Origin: Paenarthrobacter nicotinovorans | Lineage (GTDB): Bacteria; Actinomycetota; Actinomycetes; Actinomycetales; Micrococcaceae | Direction: 5' to 3' | Assembly: GCF_007670255.1 (NCBI RefSeq) | Contig: NZ_SZVS01000005.1 | Location: 1-64,000 of the forward strand | Length of the DNA stretch: 64,000 bases | In this document: in pieces, positions 17,097-25,698 of the stretch | How the letters are laid out: each line of letters begins with the position of its first letter | How positions within the stretch are numbered: the first letter of the stretch is position 1 | The notes under the pieces: generated by a model | The model's database searches: none | Seen by the model: the letters and a program-made list of their open reading frames with translations, nothing else | Told to the model about the DNA's origin: nothing | Made by a program: the position numbers and the translations under genes

Positions 17097-18145
17097 GCAT
17101 CTCCCATACCCCAGGATTCCTGGCCATCGAACTGGATGGGGCCGGATACCAGGACCTCGCCGGGGCTGTCTTCGCCGCGGAATCCGCCGGCTTCCACGTA
17201 GCCACGTTCCAGGACGCACCCCAGCCAGGACGAGCAAATGCCCTGCAGCGCGCCGCGTTCGCCGGCCCGATCACCCGGACCATCGCCGTCGTGCCGGAAG
17301 TGGACACTGTCTATACGGAGCCCTTCCACATCTCCACGCAGCTCGCCAGCCTGGATTACGTTTCCGGGGGCCGTGCCGGGTGGATCGTAACCGCGGACGA
17401 GTCACCTGAGGCGGCTGCCGCCGTCGGACGCTCCTTTGTCTCCGGTGAGGCACTCGCGCAGGAAGCCGCGGCCTCCATCGAGGTGGGCCGGCGTTTGTGG
17501 GATTCCTGGGAGGACGACGCCGTCATCCGCGATGTGGCCACGGGCCGCTACCTGGACGTCGACAAGCTCCACTACGCCGATTTCGAAACCCCTGCCGATT
17601 TCGCAGGCACCCCGTATTCGGTAAAGGGACCGTCCATCATTTCAAGGCCGCTGCAGGGGCAGCTGCCCGTACTGGCCGCCGCGTCCTTGGTGGGCGACGG
17701 CCTGGTGCCGGCTGAGGCCGTCGACGCTGTTCTGGTCTCGGCGCCCACACCCGAGCTGCTGAACGCCGAGATCCGGGACGTCCGTGCAAGGCTGGGCGGT
17801 TCGGTGGCCGTTGTTGCCGAGCTCGACGTCGTGCTGGACGCCCGCGGGCAGGCTGCGGAAGCGCGCGTAGCCTCTTTGCCGGACAGCGGACGGGCACGTT
17901 ATGCCGGCCCGGCTGCGGGACTCGTCGAGCTGCTGGACGTCTTGCTGGGCGAAGCCGATGGCATCCGTCTCCACCCCGCTGCCGTGGACGTGGATCTTGA
18001 GGAGCTTTCCCGTCTTGTCCTTCCCGAGCTGCGGCGCAGTGGTTCGCTGCGCGGACCTATCCAGGATGGAACCTTCCGCGATCTGCTGGGCCTTGGGCCG
18101 GCGCAGAACCGCTACGCCACCGCCGCCTCCGGAACAGGAAAGTAA
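17093..18145 (+). CDS. LLM-class flavin-dependent oxidoreductase
   Basis: 350 residues. The start is GTG at 17093, overlapping the preceding TGA. The ATG-initiated longer frame from 16985 lies within the DUF1684 gene and is rejected. Luciferase-like features include HISTQLASLDYVSGGRAGWIV and the segment GRSFVSGEALAQEAAASIEVGRRLW. The C-terminal half is shorter and more divergent than in the flanking monooxygenases, so it may act as a partner or a distinct enzyme. It is coupled on both sides within the operon. Confidence 0.85.
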   Translation: MSISHTPGFLAIELDGAGYQDLAGAVFAAESAGFHVATFQDAPQPGRANALQRAAFAGPITRTIAVVPEVDTVYTEPFHISTQLASLDYVSGGRAGWIVTADESPEAAAAVGRSFVSGEALAQEAAASIEVGRRLWDSWEDDAVIRDVATGRYLDVDKLHYADFETPADFAGTPYSVKGPSIISRPLQGQLPVLAAASLVGDGLVPAEAVDAVLVSAPTPELLNAEIRDVRARLGGSVAVVAELDVVLDARGQAAEARVASLPDSGRARYAGPAAGLVELLDVLLGEADGIRLHPAAVDVDLEELSRLVLPELRRSGSLRGPIQDGTFRDLLGLGPAQNRYATAASGTGK

Positions 18146-18153
18146 GGACCACC

Positions 18154-19497
18154 ATGACACGCGATATTTTTCAGCCGAGCGGCCAGATCCAGTTCGGCAT
18201 CTTCTTCCAGGGCGTCAACTCAGGCACTGTCTGGAAGGCAGCGGAATCCGGTTCGCAGACAGACTTCGAATCCTTCCGCCGGATCGTACAGACCGCTGAG
18301 CGCGGCAAGTTTGCTGCGTTCTTCCTGGGCGAAGGGCTGCGGCTTCGTGAACATTTGGGGCGTCCACATGCCTTGGATGTTGCCGGGCGACCCGATGCCC
18401 AGACCATGCTCGCCGCCCTCGCATCGGTGACGAAGAACATCGGCCTGGTGGCCACCCAAAACACCACCTACAACGATCCAGCGGACCTGGCGCACCGTTT
18501 GTCCTCGCTCGACCTGATCTCCGGCGGCCGGGCGGCATGGAACGTGGTGACCACGGACAATGCGTGGACCGGGGCCAACTTCCGCCGCGGCGGCTACCTG
18601 GACCATGCCGATCGCTACAAGCATGCGGAAGCTTTTGTCGAAACGGCAAAGCGCATCTGGGACTCGTGGGAGACGGCGTCCGGACCCGCCCGGCCTGTGC
18701 TCCACGAAGGCCAGCACTACACCGTTGACGTGACTCCCCGCCTGCCGCGCAGCGCCCAGTACCGTCCCGTGCTCTTCCAAGCCGGTGACTCACCCGAGGG
18801 TCGTGACTTCGCTGCCCGGCAAGCGGACGTTATCTTCTCCGCACACCCCAAGTTCGATGATGCCGTGGAGTTCCGCCGCGACATCGTTGCCCGTTCGGTG
18901 GCAGCAGGCCGCGGTGCCAACGCCGTACAGATCATGCCTGCCAGCGAGTTCATCCTCGCGGACACTCCGGAGGAGGCAGAGGAAAAGAAGGCTTGGGTGC
19001 GCAGCCTGCAGATCGGACCTCAGCAGGCCATCGCGTACCTGGAGCAGTTCTGGGGCCGTGAACTTTCCTCCTACGATCCCGATGGCCCGCTTCCGGATAT
19101 CGATCCCGTAGTGGAAGAAACGTCGGAGACGCGCGGCAGCGGATTCCACGGCGCCAAGGCCCGCCAGCTTGCCGATCAGTGGCGTGCGGAGGCCAAGGAC
19201 AAGGGGCTCTCCATCCGCCAGTTCGTCACGTCGAAAACGGCGCGCATCGACTCCACGTTCACCGGCTCCTACTCGGCGGTGGCCGACCACCTTGCCGAGT
19301 ACGCCCGCGTGGGTGCTGTGGACGGGTTCAACATCTCGCCCTGGCTGATCCCCACCGGCCTGGACGACATCGTGAACCACCTGGTGCCCGAACTCCAGGA
19401 ACGCGGTGTGTATCCCACGGAGTACCGGGGCACGACACTGCGGGAAAACCTGGGCTTGGAAACCCCGGTTCGCTCCGAAGAGTCGGTCCAGGTCTGA
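18154..19497 (+). CDS. NtaA/SnaA/DszA-type FMN-dependent monooxygenase
   Basis: 447 residues, the length of the NtaA/SnaA/DszA/DmoA group, which oxidises nitrilotriacetate, pristinamycin, dibenzothiophene sulfone or dimethylsulfide with FMNH2. Characteristic blocks are FRRIVQTAERGKFAAFFLGEG, LDLISGGRAAWNVVTTDNAW, FQAGDSPEGRDFAARQADVIF and the C-terminal SPWLIPTGLDDIVNHLVPELQ. It follows the third monooxygenase by 8 bp. The operon has no recognisable flavin reductase, so FMNH2 must come from elsewhere. Confidence 0.92.
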   Translation: MTRDIFQPSGQIQFGIFFQGVNSGTVWKAAESGSQTDFESFRRIVQTAERGKFAAFFLGEGLRLREHLGRPHALDVAGRPDAQTMLAALASVTKNIGLVATQNTTYNDPADLAHRLSSLDLISGGRAAWNVVTTDNAWTGANFRRGGYLDHADRYKHAEAFVETAKRIWDSWETASGPARPVLHEGQHYTVDVTPRLPRSAQYRPVLFQAGDSPEGRDFAARQADVIFSAHPKFDDAVEFRRDIVARSVAAGRGANAVQIMPASEFILADTPEEAEEKKAWVRSLQIGPQQAIAYLEQFWGRELSSYDPDGPLPDIDPVVEETSETRGSGFHGAKARQLADQWRAEAKDKGLSIRQFVTSKTARIDSTFTGSYSAVADHLAEYARVGAVDGFNISPWLIPTGLDDIVNHLVPELQERGVYPTEYRGTTLRENLGLETPVRSEESVQV

Positions 19498-19673
19498 TGA
19501 AGCTGGAAAATTCTGCTGGATCATCGCTCCCGGACGGGAACGAAACCCCGGAATCACGGGGGCTGTTTCCCACGCTCCTGGCGATGATCCAGCAGAATTT
19601 CACGGCTGGCCCGGTGGATGAGGAACGCGGAACCGTCGCACTGCAGCTCACGGTGTTGGGGCAGCCGCTCTAG
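19497..19673 (+). CDS. Small ORF, 58 aa, doubtful
   Basis: An ATG overlapping the TGA of the monooxygenase gene opens a 58-residue frame of unknown type. It has no recognised domain. Most of it coincides with a long perfect inverted repeat (19508-19600), so the sequence may be selected as a hairpin rather than as a protein. The start overlap typical of this operon argues for translation; the hairpin argues against. Confidence 0.35.
   Translation: MKLENSAGSSLPDGNETPESRGLFPTLLAMIQQNFTAGPVDEERGTVALQLTVLGQPL
19508..19600 (+). terminator. Long perfect inverted repeat at operon end
   Basis: 20-bp perfect arms at 19508-19527 and 19581-19600 (aaattctgctggatcatcgc and its complement), with the inner hairpin ccccg/cgggg in the 53-bp loop. 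It lies at the 3' end of the monooxygenase operon, between converging genes, and could end transcription or stabilise mRNA. There is no T tract. Confidence 0.55.
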
Positions 19674-19692
19674 CTCGTCCCTTCGATGCGGG

Positions 19693-20898
19693 CTACAGCA
19701 ATTCCCGGAAGACGTTCCAGCCATTGCCGACTGGCCCGTACGGTCCATACAGACTCGTGGTGGCTGCGCCTGTGGAGTACAGCACAAGATCGCCGTTCTG
19801 GTTGATGGCCACAAGGTTGTTGTACCTCTGATGGGCGAAACTGCCCAGGCCGGACACATCCAGGAAGGTGTTCCAGCCGCCGCCCATGAAAGCCGGAACG
19901 CCCCATCCTCCCTGACCGTCGGTGGGGTACAGCTGAAGGCCGCCGTTGTGGTCCCGGCCGAAGATCTCCACTGTGCCGTCGCCGTTCATGTCGCCGCTGG
20001 TGATGATCTTGTTCATGACCTGCCAGCCCCAACCCACCTTGGCGGGTGCGAGCCAGCCGCCCTCGCCGTCACCTGGGTAGAGGTAGAGATCGCCGGAGGG
20101 TGTGCGGGCCAGGACGTCATTGCTGCCATCGCCATTGAAGTCCCCGGGACCCACTATCGAATCGAAGATGTTCCATCCCGAGCCCACCTGGCGGGTGGGC
20201 AGCCAGCCGCCCTCGCCGTCGCCGGGGTAGAGGAACAGTTGGCCGGCGGAGTTCCGGGCAAGGAGGTCATTGAACCCGTCGCCGTCGAAATCACCGGGTG
20301 AGAAAACGATGTTGAACATGTTCCACCCCGCGCCAACCTGCCGGGGCTCGTCCCATGAGCCCCAGTACGCCGGGCAGGGTCCCTCGCAGGAGCCCTTGTA
20401 GTACGTGTAGGTCCGCGGGTACAGGATGAGCCTGCCGTCATGGGTGCGTGCCAGGGGTTCGAAGTTGCCGCGCCCTGTCCAGCCCATGGCGCGGGAAGAA
20501 GCCTTGATGGCAGTCGTCTCAGGGCTGAGCTGGGTGCCGGTGGGACAGCCGGGTTCCCCGGGAGTCAAAGGATGGACCCGCACGGAGATGCGGCTGCCCA
20601 GGTCCTCGGGCAAGATCCGCAAGGTTTCGCCCTGCCGCTCCTGGGGCAGTGTTTCCCCGTCCCGCAGCCACTCCAAGGAGATGCCGTCGCCGGAGCCGTC
20701 AGGATTTTTGCAGCCCCAGTAGTCGTAGTTGTACTGGCGGCGCATTTCGGAACCGACATACGGAACCCCGTCGATATACGGAGTGGGCTGGTAGTCGGCC
20801 GTGGCTGGTCCGGCAGCCAGGAGGCCGGACGCCAAGAGACCCGCTGTCATTGCGATGGTGCCTGCGTGCCTCAGAGTGCGCGCTCGAAAGAACCCCAT
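19693..20898 (-). CDS. Secreted FG-GAP/VCBS-repeat protein
   Basis: 401 residues from the ATG at 20898, which has a ggggg site 5 bp upstream; the longer frame from 20964 is less likely. The Arg-containing signal peptide ends near ATADYQPTPY (about 36). From about 170 there are FG-GAP-like calcium-binding repeats (DFDGDGFNDLLAR, DFNGDGSNDVLAR, DMNGDGTVEIFGR) with intervening LYPGDGEGGW segments, the blade pattern of integrin-like propellers. Two Cys-containing segments lie in the N-terminal part. Probably extracellular; the ligand is unknown. Confidence 0.88.
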   Translation of the reverse strand: MGFFRARTLRHAGTIAMTAGLLASGLLAAGPATADYQPTPYIDGVPYVGSEMRRQYNYDYWGCKNPDGSGDGISLEWLRDGETLPQERQGETLRILPEDLGSRISVRVHPLTPGEPGCPTGTQLSPETTAIKASSRAMGWTGRGNFEPLARTHDGRLILYPRTYTYYKGSCEGPCPAYWGSWDEPRQVGAGWNMFNIVFSPGDFDGDGFNDLLARNSAGQLFLYPGDGEGGWLPTRQVGSGWNIFDSIVGPGDFNGDGSNDVLARTPSGDLYLYPGDGEGGWLAPAKVGWGWQVMNKIITSGDMNGDGTVEIFGRDHNGGLQLYPTDGQGGWGVPAFMGGGWNTFLDVSGLGSFAHQRYNNLVAINQNGDLVLYSTGAATTSLYGPYGPVGNGWNVFRELL

Positions 20899-20970
20899 TT
20901 TTCCCCCCGGAAAGTGTCGCGTCGAAGCCGCGTGGTGTGCTGAGGTTACCGCATTCGGCGACAACTGTGG

Positions 20971-21411
20971 TCAGCTGTTGCCCGGGGCCACCATGAAGAC
21001 GTCGACTGCGTCCTCGGATTCGAGCGTGAAGCCGTGGCGCTCGTACAAGCGCCGGGCAGCGCTTCCTTGCAGCACATCCAGCCGGAAGGGCCGCTCGTCC
21101 ACCGATGCAGCCATGACGTGCCGCAGCACTGCCCCGCCAAGTCCCTTGCCCTGATGGGCCGGCGCAATGAAGAAATGTTCTATCCAGCGCGCGTCCGGTT
21201 CAGGCCTGACAGCAATGACCCCGGCGTCGACACCGTCTGAATGGATGATGTACGTGTGCTCGGGCTGGAAGGCGTTGAGGAATCGCTCGCGAACACGGAC
21301 CGGGTCAAAGCGTTCAAGGCGCTCCAGATCGGGCCGCATCACCACGGCGCGGAGTTCGGCGATCCAAGCGGCGTCGGTGGCTGCGGCGGGGCGCAGGACG
21401 AAGTCAGGCAT
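20971..21411 (-). CDS. GNAT family N-acetyltransferase
   Basis: 146 residues. The FFIAPAHQGKGLGGAVLRHVM segment is the acetyl-CoA pyrophosphate-binding motif, and the C-terminal ARRLYERHGFTLESED is typical of GNAT proteins. Substrate unknown. It lies 23 bp downstream of the XRE regulator gene on the same strand and may be co-transcribed with it. Confidence 0.88.
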   Translation of the reverse strand: MPDFVLRPAAATDAAWIAELRAVVMRPDLERLERFDPVRVRERFLNAFQPEHTYIIHSDGVDAGVIAVRPEPDARWIEHFFIAPAHQGKGLGGAVLRHVMAASVDERPFRLDVLQGSAARRLYERHGFTLESEDAVDVFMVAPGNS

Positions 21412-21434
21412 GGATCAAGCCTAGGTGCTCCGGC

Positions 21435-22334
21435 TCAGCCCTTTTCTTCTACGGATGCCTGCGCCGCGTCACGTTGTTGCGCCGCTTCACGTTGTGTAGC
21501 CACCCAACTGGCGAGCACCTTCAAAGCGTCCTCGGACGGTGTTCCCGGATCTGCGGTGTACACGTTGATCCGCAGGCCAGGATCGGCCGCGAGCTCCAGC
21601 GCCTCGAAGCTCAGGTCCAAGTCGCCGACAACCGGATGGTGGAGGTGCTTCCGGCCCGTCCGGTGGTGTTTCACGTCGTGACGGGCCCACCTGATGCGGA
21701 ATTCTTCGCTGCGGGTGGAGAGTTCTCCAATGAGGTCCGTCAGGTCCCGGTCATAGGGGTTCTTCCCGGCAGTCGAGCGCAACACAGCCACGATGTCGTC
21801 CGCGCTGCGCTCCCAATCAGCGAAGAACTGCCGGGCCTTCGGATTCAGGAAGGTGAAGCGGGCGCTGTTTGGCGGCTTGGTCTCCTCGGCCATCAGGTCC
21901 ATATACAGCGCCGCGCCCAGTTCATTGGAGGCCAAGACATCACCGCGGTCGTTGCGGACCCAGGCCGGCGCCGTCGTGATTGCATCGACGACGCGCTGAA
22001 CGCTTGGGCGGACCGTGCGGGGGCTTCGCTTGCGGCGGACCCGTGGGGCGGCGCCAGCCGCGCGGGCGAGGTCGAAAAGGTGGGCTGTTTCGGCGTCGTC
22101 AAGCTGTAAAGCGCGGCCAAGCGACTCAAGGACGCTGTCCGACGCGCCGGAGAGATTCCCCCGCTCCAGCCTGATGTAGTAGTCGATGCTCATCCCGGCA
22201 AGCATCGCCACTTCTTCCCGGCGGAGCCCGGCAACGCGGCGGTTCCCGCCGTAGGCAGGCAGGCCGGCGGCCTCGGGCGTGATCCGCGCCCGGCGCGAGG
22301 TCAGGAACTTTCGCACGTCGTCACTGTGGGTCAT
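21435..22334 (-). CDS. XRE-family regulator, MmyB-like
   Basis: 299 residues. The N-terminal helix-turn-helix (RREEVAMLAGMSIDYYIRLERG, about 39-60) belongs to the XRE class. The rest (GDVLASNELGAALY; TFLNPKARQFFADW; ELSTRSEEFRIRWARHDV) matches the MmyB-like ligand-binding domain common in actinobacteria. It is divergent from the aldo/keto reductase gene and probably controls it, as such pairs often do (inference). Confidence 0.93.
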   Translation of the reverse strand: MTHSDDVRKFLTSRRARITPEAAGLPAYGGNRRVAGLRREEVAMLAGMSIDYYIRLERGNLSGASDSVLESLGRALQLDDAETAHLFDLARAAGAAPRVRRKRSPRTVRPSVQRVVDAITTAPAWVRNDRGDVLASNELGAALYMDLMAEETKPPNSARFTFLNPKARQFFADWERSADDIVAVLRSTAGKNPYDRDLTDLIGELSTRSEEFRIRWARHDVKHHRTGRKHLHHPVVGDLDLSFEALELAADPGLRINVYTADPGTPSEDALKVLASWVATQREAAQQRDAAQASVEEKG

Positions 22335-22450
22335 GCCTGCAACGCTACGCTGCCCGGGTTCCGCGAGGGAGGGACTGCCGTTACTTGGGAACGCAGGGAG
22401 GTAATAGTGTGCACTCCCAGGCGTGCGTTGCCGTGAATAGCGTGGAGGGC

Positions 22451-23338
22451 ATGAACAGTGAACTGACTCTCAACAATGGCGTGACCATGCCGGCGCTCGG
22501 CTTGGGCGTTTTCCAAAGCGCCCCGGAAGAAACGACGGCGGCAGTCCAGGCCGCGCTCGCGGCCGGCTACCGGCATATCGACACTGCGGCGGCCTACGGG
22601 AATGAACGGGAGGTCGGTGACGGAATCCGTGCTTCAGGCCTGGACCGCTCGGATGTCTTCATCGAGACGAAGGTCTGGGTCAGCGACTATGGCTACGACC
22701 AAACGCTGCATGCCTGGGACAAGGCCGTGGGCAAGCTTGGCGTGGACTACCTTGATCTGTTGATCCTGCACCAGCCGGCTCCGGACCGTTTCGACCAGAC
22801 AATCGCCGCCTACAAGGCGCTGGAAAAGTTGTTGTCCGAGGCTCGTGCCCGGGCGATCGGGGTCAGCAACTTCATGCCTCACCATCTCAAGGAATTGCTC
22901 GCTTCCACCGACGTTGTGCCGGCAGTGAACCAGATCGAGCTTCACCCTTACTTCACGCAGCCGGAGGTCCAGGCCGCCGACGCTGAGAACGGAATCCTCA
23001 CTCAGGCGTGGTCGCCGATCGGCGGGATCACCTTCTACCCCGGCTGGGGCGAAGAGCGGCAGAACGTCATGGAGGACCCAGCGATCGCTGCCATCGCACA
23101 GGCCCACGGGAAGACGCCGGCGCAGGTCATGATCCGCTGGCACCTTCAGCAGGGCCGCTCGGCCATCCCGAAGTCCACCAACCAGGCCCGGATTGCAGAG
23201 AACTTCGACGTCTTCGATTTCGAACTCAGCAGCAGCGAACTGGAGGCCATCGACGGATTGGACCGTGGAGTGCGGAACGGGCCGGATCCTGATGTTGCCC
23301 GGCCTGAGCGCTTCGCCATGGTGATACCGGAGGCGTGA
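22451..23338 (+). CDS. Aldo/keto reductase
   Basis: 295 residues from the ATG at 22451, which follows ggaggg. The complete AKR catalytic tetrad is visible: Asp44, Tyr49, Lys74 and His107 (HIDTAAAYG, IETKVW, LILHQP). The C-terminal IPKSTNQARIAENFDVFDFEL segment binds NADPH. Typical members of this group reduce 2,5-diketo-gluconate, methylglyoxal or related carbonyls. The divergent XRE regulator is the likely controller. Confidence 0.94.
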   Translation: MNSELTLNNGVTMPALGLGVFQSAPEETTAAVQAALAAGYRHIDTAAAYGNEREVGDGIRASGLDRSDVFIETKVWVSDYGYDQTLHAWDKAVGKLGVDYLDLLILHQPAPDRFDQTIAAYKALEKLLSEARARAIGVSNFMPHHLKELLASTDVVPAVNQIELHPYFTQPEVQAADAENGILTQAWSPIGGITFYPGWGEERQNVMEDPAIAAIAQAHGKTPAQVMIRWHLQQGRSAIPKSTNQARIAENFDVFDFELSSSELEAIDGLDRGVRNGPDPDVARPERFAMVIPEA

Positions 23339-23437
23339 TGATTCCTTCAGGACGCAGGGTACGAGCTGTCCTTGAAGGAGTGCGCGTGCCCGGGTATACC
23401 CGCCAACCATAGGATGAACCTGACGAAAGGGGCATCC

Positions 23438-24367
23438 ATGGTCACACGCGAAGAAGTGGAAGCTGCATACTCCCGGACGAGCGGTTGGGTTCGGCACACT
23501 CCCATGGCGGAGAGTGGCAACGGCGAGCCATACCATCTGTGGTTCAAATGCGAATACATGCAGCACACGGGATCCTTCAAGGCCCGCGGCGCCTTCAACC
23601 GGCTGCTCACCGCAAAGGAGCGCGGCGAACTCAACCCTGATGTGGGGATTGTGGTGGCCTCCGGGGGAAACGCGGGACTGGCCAACGCCTATGCTGCGGC
23701 CAAGCTCGGCGTCCCGGCAACTGTTTTCGTTCCGGAATCCGCTCCGGCGAACAAGGTCCACAAGCTGTACGCCATCGGGGCCACCGTGGTCCAAGGCGGT
23801 GCAGAGTACGCCGAGGCCTACGCGGCTGCCGTCACTTTCGCCGAGGAGAAGGGCGCCGTCTACTGCCACGCCTACGACCAGCCTGAAATCGTGGCAGGCG
23901 CCGGTGGCGTTGGGCTTGAGCTCCTGGATGAACTGCCCGACGTCGATACCATCCTGGTCGCTGTTGGCGGCGGTGGGTTGATGGGCGGCATTGCCGCGGC
24001 CGCGGAAGGCCGGGCACATGTTGTTGCTGTTGAACCGGAAACGGTTCCCACCCTGCACACTGCTTTGGCGCAAGGAGAACCGGTGGATGTCGCCGTTTCC
24101 GGCATTGCCGCTGATTCCCTGGGTGCCCGCCGGGTAGGGGAGATCGGTTTTGGCGTTGCCCGCCGCACGGGTGTGGAGAGTGTGCTTGTGACGGACCACG
24201 ACATTGTTGAAGCCCGGCGTGCCCTTTGGGAGAAGCACCGGATCCTGGTGGAACACGGTGCCGCGGCAGCGTATGCGGCGCTGCTCTCGGGTGCGTATGC
24301 CCCGCGCGATGGTGAGACGGTCGCCGTCGTACTGTGTGGGGCGAACACGGACCCATCACAGCTCTGA
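23438..24367 (+). CDS. PLP-dependent serine/threonine dehydratase
   Basis: 309 residues. PLP Lys48 lies in HTGSFKARGAFN, the SGGNAG substrate loop at 75-80 and the phosphate-binding GGGG at 177-180. It is a catabolic-size protein without the regulatory domain of IlvA, so it may be a threonine/serine dehydratase or a related beta-replacing enzyme. The ATG at 23438 has gaaagggg upstream; a weaker ATG lies at 23414. The gene ends against palindromic element copy B. Confidence 0.9.
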   Translation: MVTREEVEAAYSRTSGWVRHTPMAESGNGEPYHLWFKCEYMQHTGSFKARGAFNRLLTAKERGELNPDVGIVVASGGNAGLANAYAAAKLGVPATVFVPESAPANKVHKLYAIGATVVQGGAEYAEAYAAAVTFAEEKGAVYCHAYDQPEIVAGAGGVGLELLDELPDVDTILVAVGGGGLMGGIAAAAEGRAHVVAVEPETVPTLHTALAQGEPVDVAVSGIAADSLGARRVGEIGFGVARRTGVESVLVTDHDIVEARRALWEKHRILVEHGAAAAYAALLSGAYAPRDGETVAVVLCGANTDPSQL

Positions 24368-24370
24368 TTA

Positions 24371-24438
24371 ACCCAACCAGGGGACAGTAAACGCTCCAAT
24401 GACGAGTCATTAGGACGTTTGCTGTCCCCCAGTTGGGT
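24371..24438. repeat. Palindromic intergenic element, copy B
   Basis: 17-bp arms (24371-24387 and 24422-24438) with two mismatches, plus inner stems aaacg/cgttt and aatgac/gtcatt. It separates two converging genes. Family consensus: outer acccaactaggggacag, centre gctccactga. Confidence 0.92.
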
Positions 24439-24457
24439 GAGCTCCTTGGGTGGGGCG

Positions 24458-25441
24458 CTACTTCTTGGGCAGGCCCGGCGGGTTCAGCTCTGATGCGGGG
24501 ATGGCCTCGGACGAGAGCCCCCAGCGGTCCAGGATCTTGCCGTAGTTGCCGTCCTTGATGAGGGTGTTGAGGGCGGCCTGGGCTGCGACAGCCAAGCCGT
24601 TGCCCTTCTGGGTAGTGAACGCGATTTCCGCCTTCAGCGGCCAGCCACCCTCAAGGGTGCCCACCTGCTTGGTCTTGCCGTCCTTCGCGGCCTTGTAGGC
24701 GGCGGAAGCGTTGGGCCCGAACGTCAGGTCCGCGCGTCCGGACTGGAGGGCGAGCTGGGAGGCGGAGTCGTCGTCGTAATACTGGAACTCGACCGGCTTC
24801 AAGCCGTTTTTCTTGTTCTCCTCGTCCCAGCGCACCAGGATGGCTTCCTGGTTGGTGCCCGAACCGACGATGATGCGCTTGCCGGCAACGTCCTTGGGTT
24901 CCTTCACCGTGGAGATGTCCGAATCGGCCTTGGCGTAAAAGCCCAGGAGGTCGTTGCGGTAGGTGGCGAAGTCGAACTTCTCCTTGCGCGCCTCGGTCAC
25001 GGTGACGTTGGAGAGGACGGCCTCGTACTTGCCGGACTCGACGCCCAGCGGCCAGTCGGCCCAAGCAACCGGCAGTACTTCCACCTGCAGCCCCAGGCTC
25101 TCACCGACGGCGTAGGCAATGTCCACTTCGCTGCCGATCAGGGTCTTGTTGTCAGTGGCGAAAGTGCTCAGCGGGGGAGTTCCGCCCGTCGTCACCACGG
25201 TCAGTTTGCCGTCGGCTTTGATGGCGGCGGGAACCAGGGCGGCTGCCGCCGAGTCCACCGAGACCTTGATGCGGTCCTGCTGCGGGGTGAGGTTGAACTG
25301 CTTGGTTGCGCTGGTTGAAGCGTTCGACGCCGGGGCTGACGCGGCTGCCGTTGCTCCCGGATCCGAGCATGCCGCCAGCCCCAGCAGGGCGGCGGCGGCG
25401 AGCGCCGCAGTGACGCCGGAAGCGGCTGTAATTCGTGCCAT
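24458..25441 (-). CDS. Orphan ABC substrate-binding lipoprotein
   Basis: 327 residues with lipobox LAAC (Cys25), so membrane-anchored outside the cell. It has a family-3 solute-binding fold (GSEVDIAYAVGESLGLQVEV; LSNVTVTEARKEKFDFATYR). It is clearly paralogous to the product of 14121-15128 but has no permease or ATPase gene nearby. It probably docks on the transporter at 12-14 kb, widening its substrate range (inference). The ATG at 25441 with ggagaa upstream is preferred over 25483. It is divergent from a flavin monooxygenase gene, which recalls the layout of the operon. Confidence 0.93.
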   Translation of the reverse strand: MARITAASGVTAALAAAALLGLAACSDPGATAAASAPASNASTSATKQFNLTPQQDRIKVSVDSAAAALVPAAIKADGKLTVVTTGGTPPLSTFATDNKTLIGSEVDIAYAVGESLGLQVEVLPVAWADWPLGVESGKYEAVLSNVTVTEARKEKFDFATYRNDLLGFYAKADSDISTVKEPKDVAGKRIIVGSGTNQEAILVRWDEENKKNGLKPVEFQYYDDDSASQLALQSGRADLTFGPNASAAYKAAKDGKTKQVGTLEGGWPLKAEIAFTTQKGNGLAVAAQAALNTLIKDGNYGKILDRWGLSSEAIPASELNPPGLPKK

Positions 25442-25698
25442 TGGTTCTCCTTTGAAGGCTCTGATGCGAGGTCTTGGCTGCAACTATCCGGGTCGGCCGG
25501 GAGGGCGGTCAAAGCAGCCCGAAACGCTGGGATACAAGGGTTCACGGCACTTAACAAGGCGTCCAACAGGGTCACAAAAGCGGCTCGGAACCACCACGCG
25601 ACGCAACTCACAGAAATAAGCCGGGGGCCGCCGTCGTTGTCGCTTAAGTGCCCGGCAAGCAGAAGAGGGCACCGCGAAACGTACCGAAAGGCTTCCCC
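25442..25698. promoter_or_regulatory. Divergent binding-protein / monooxygenase promoter region
   Basis: 257 bp between two divergent starts. A 9-bp inverted pair ggcacttaa (25546-25554) and ttaagtgcc (25644-25652), 89 bp apart, could be paired sites of one regulator. No promoter hexamers could be assigned with confidence. Confidence 0.35.

Noticed and set aside
22634..24256. 540-aa minus-strand frame
   Set aside because: Antisense to the aldo/keto reductase and dehydratase genes, both with complete active sites.
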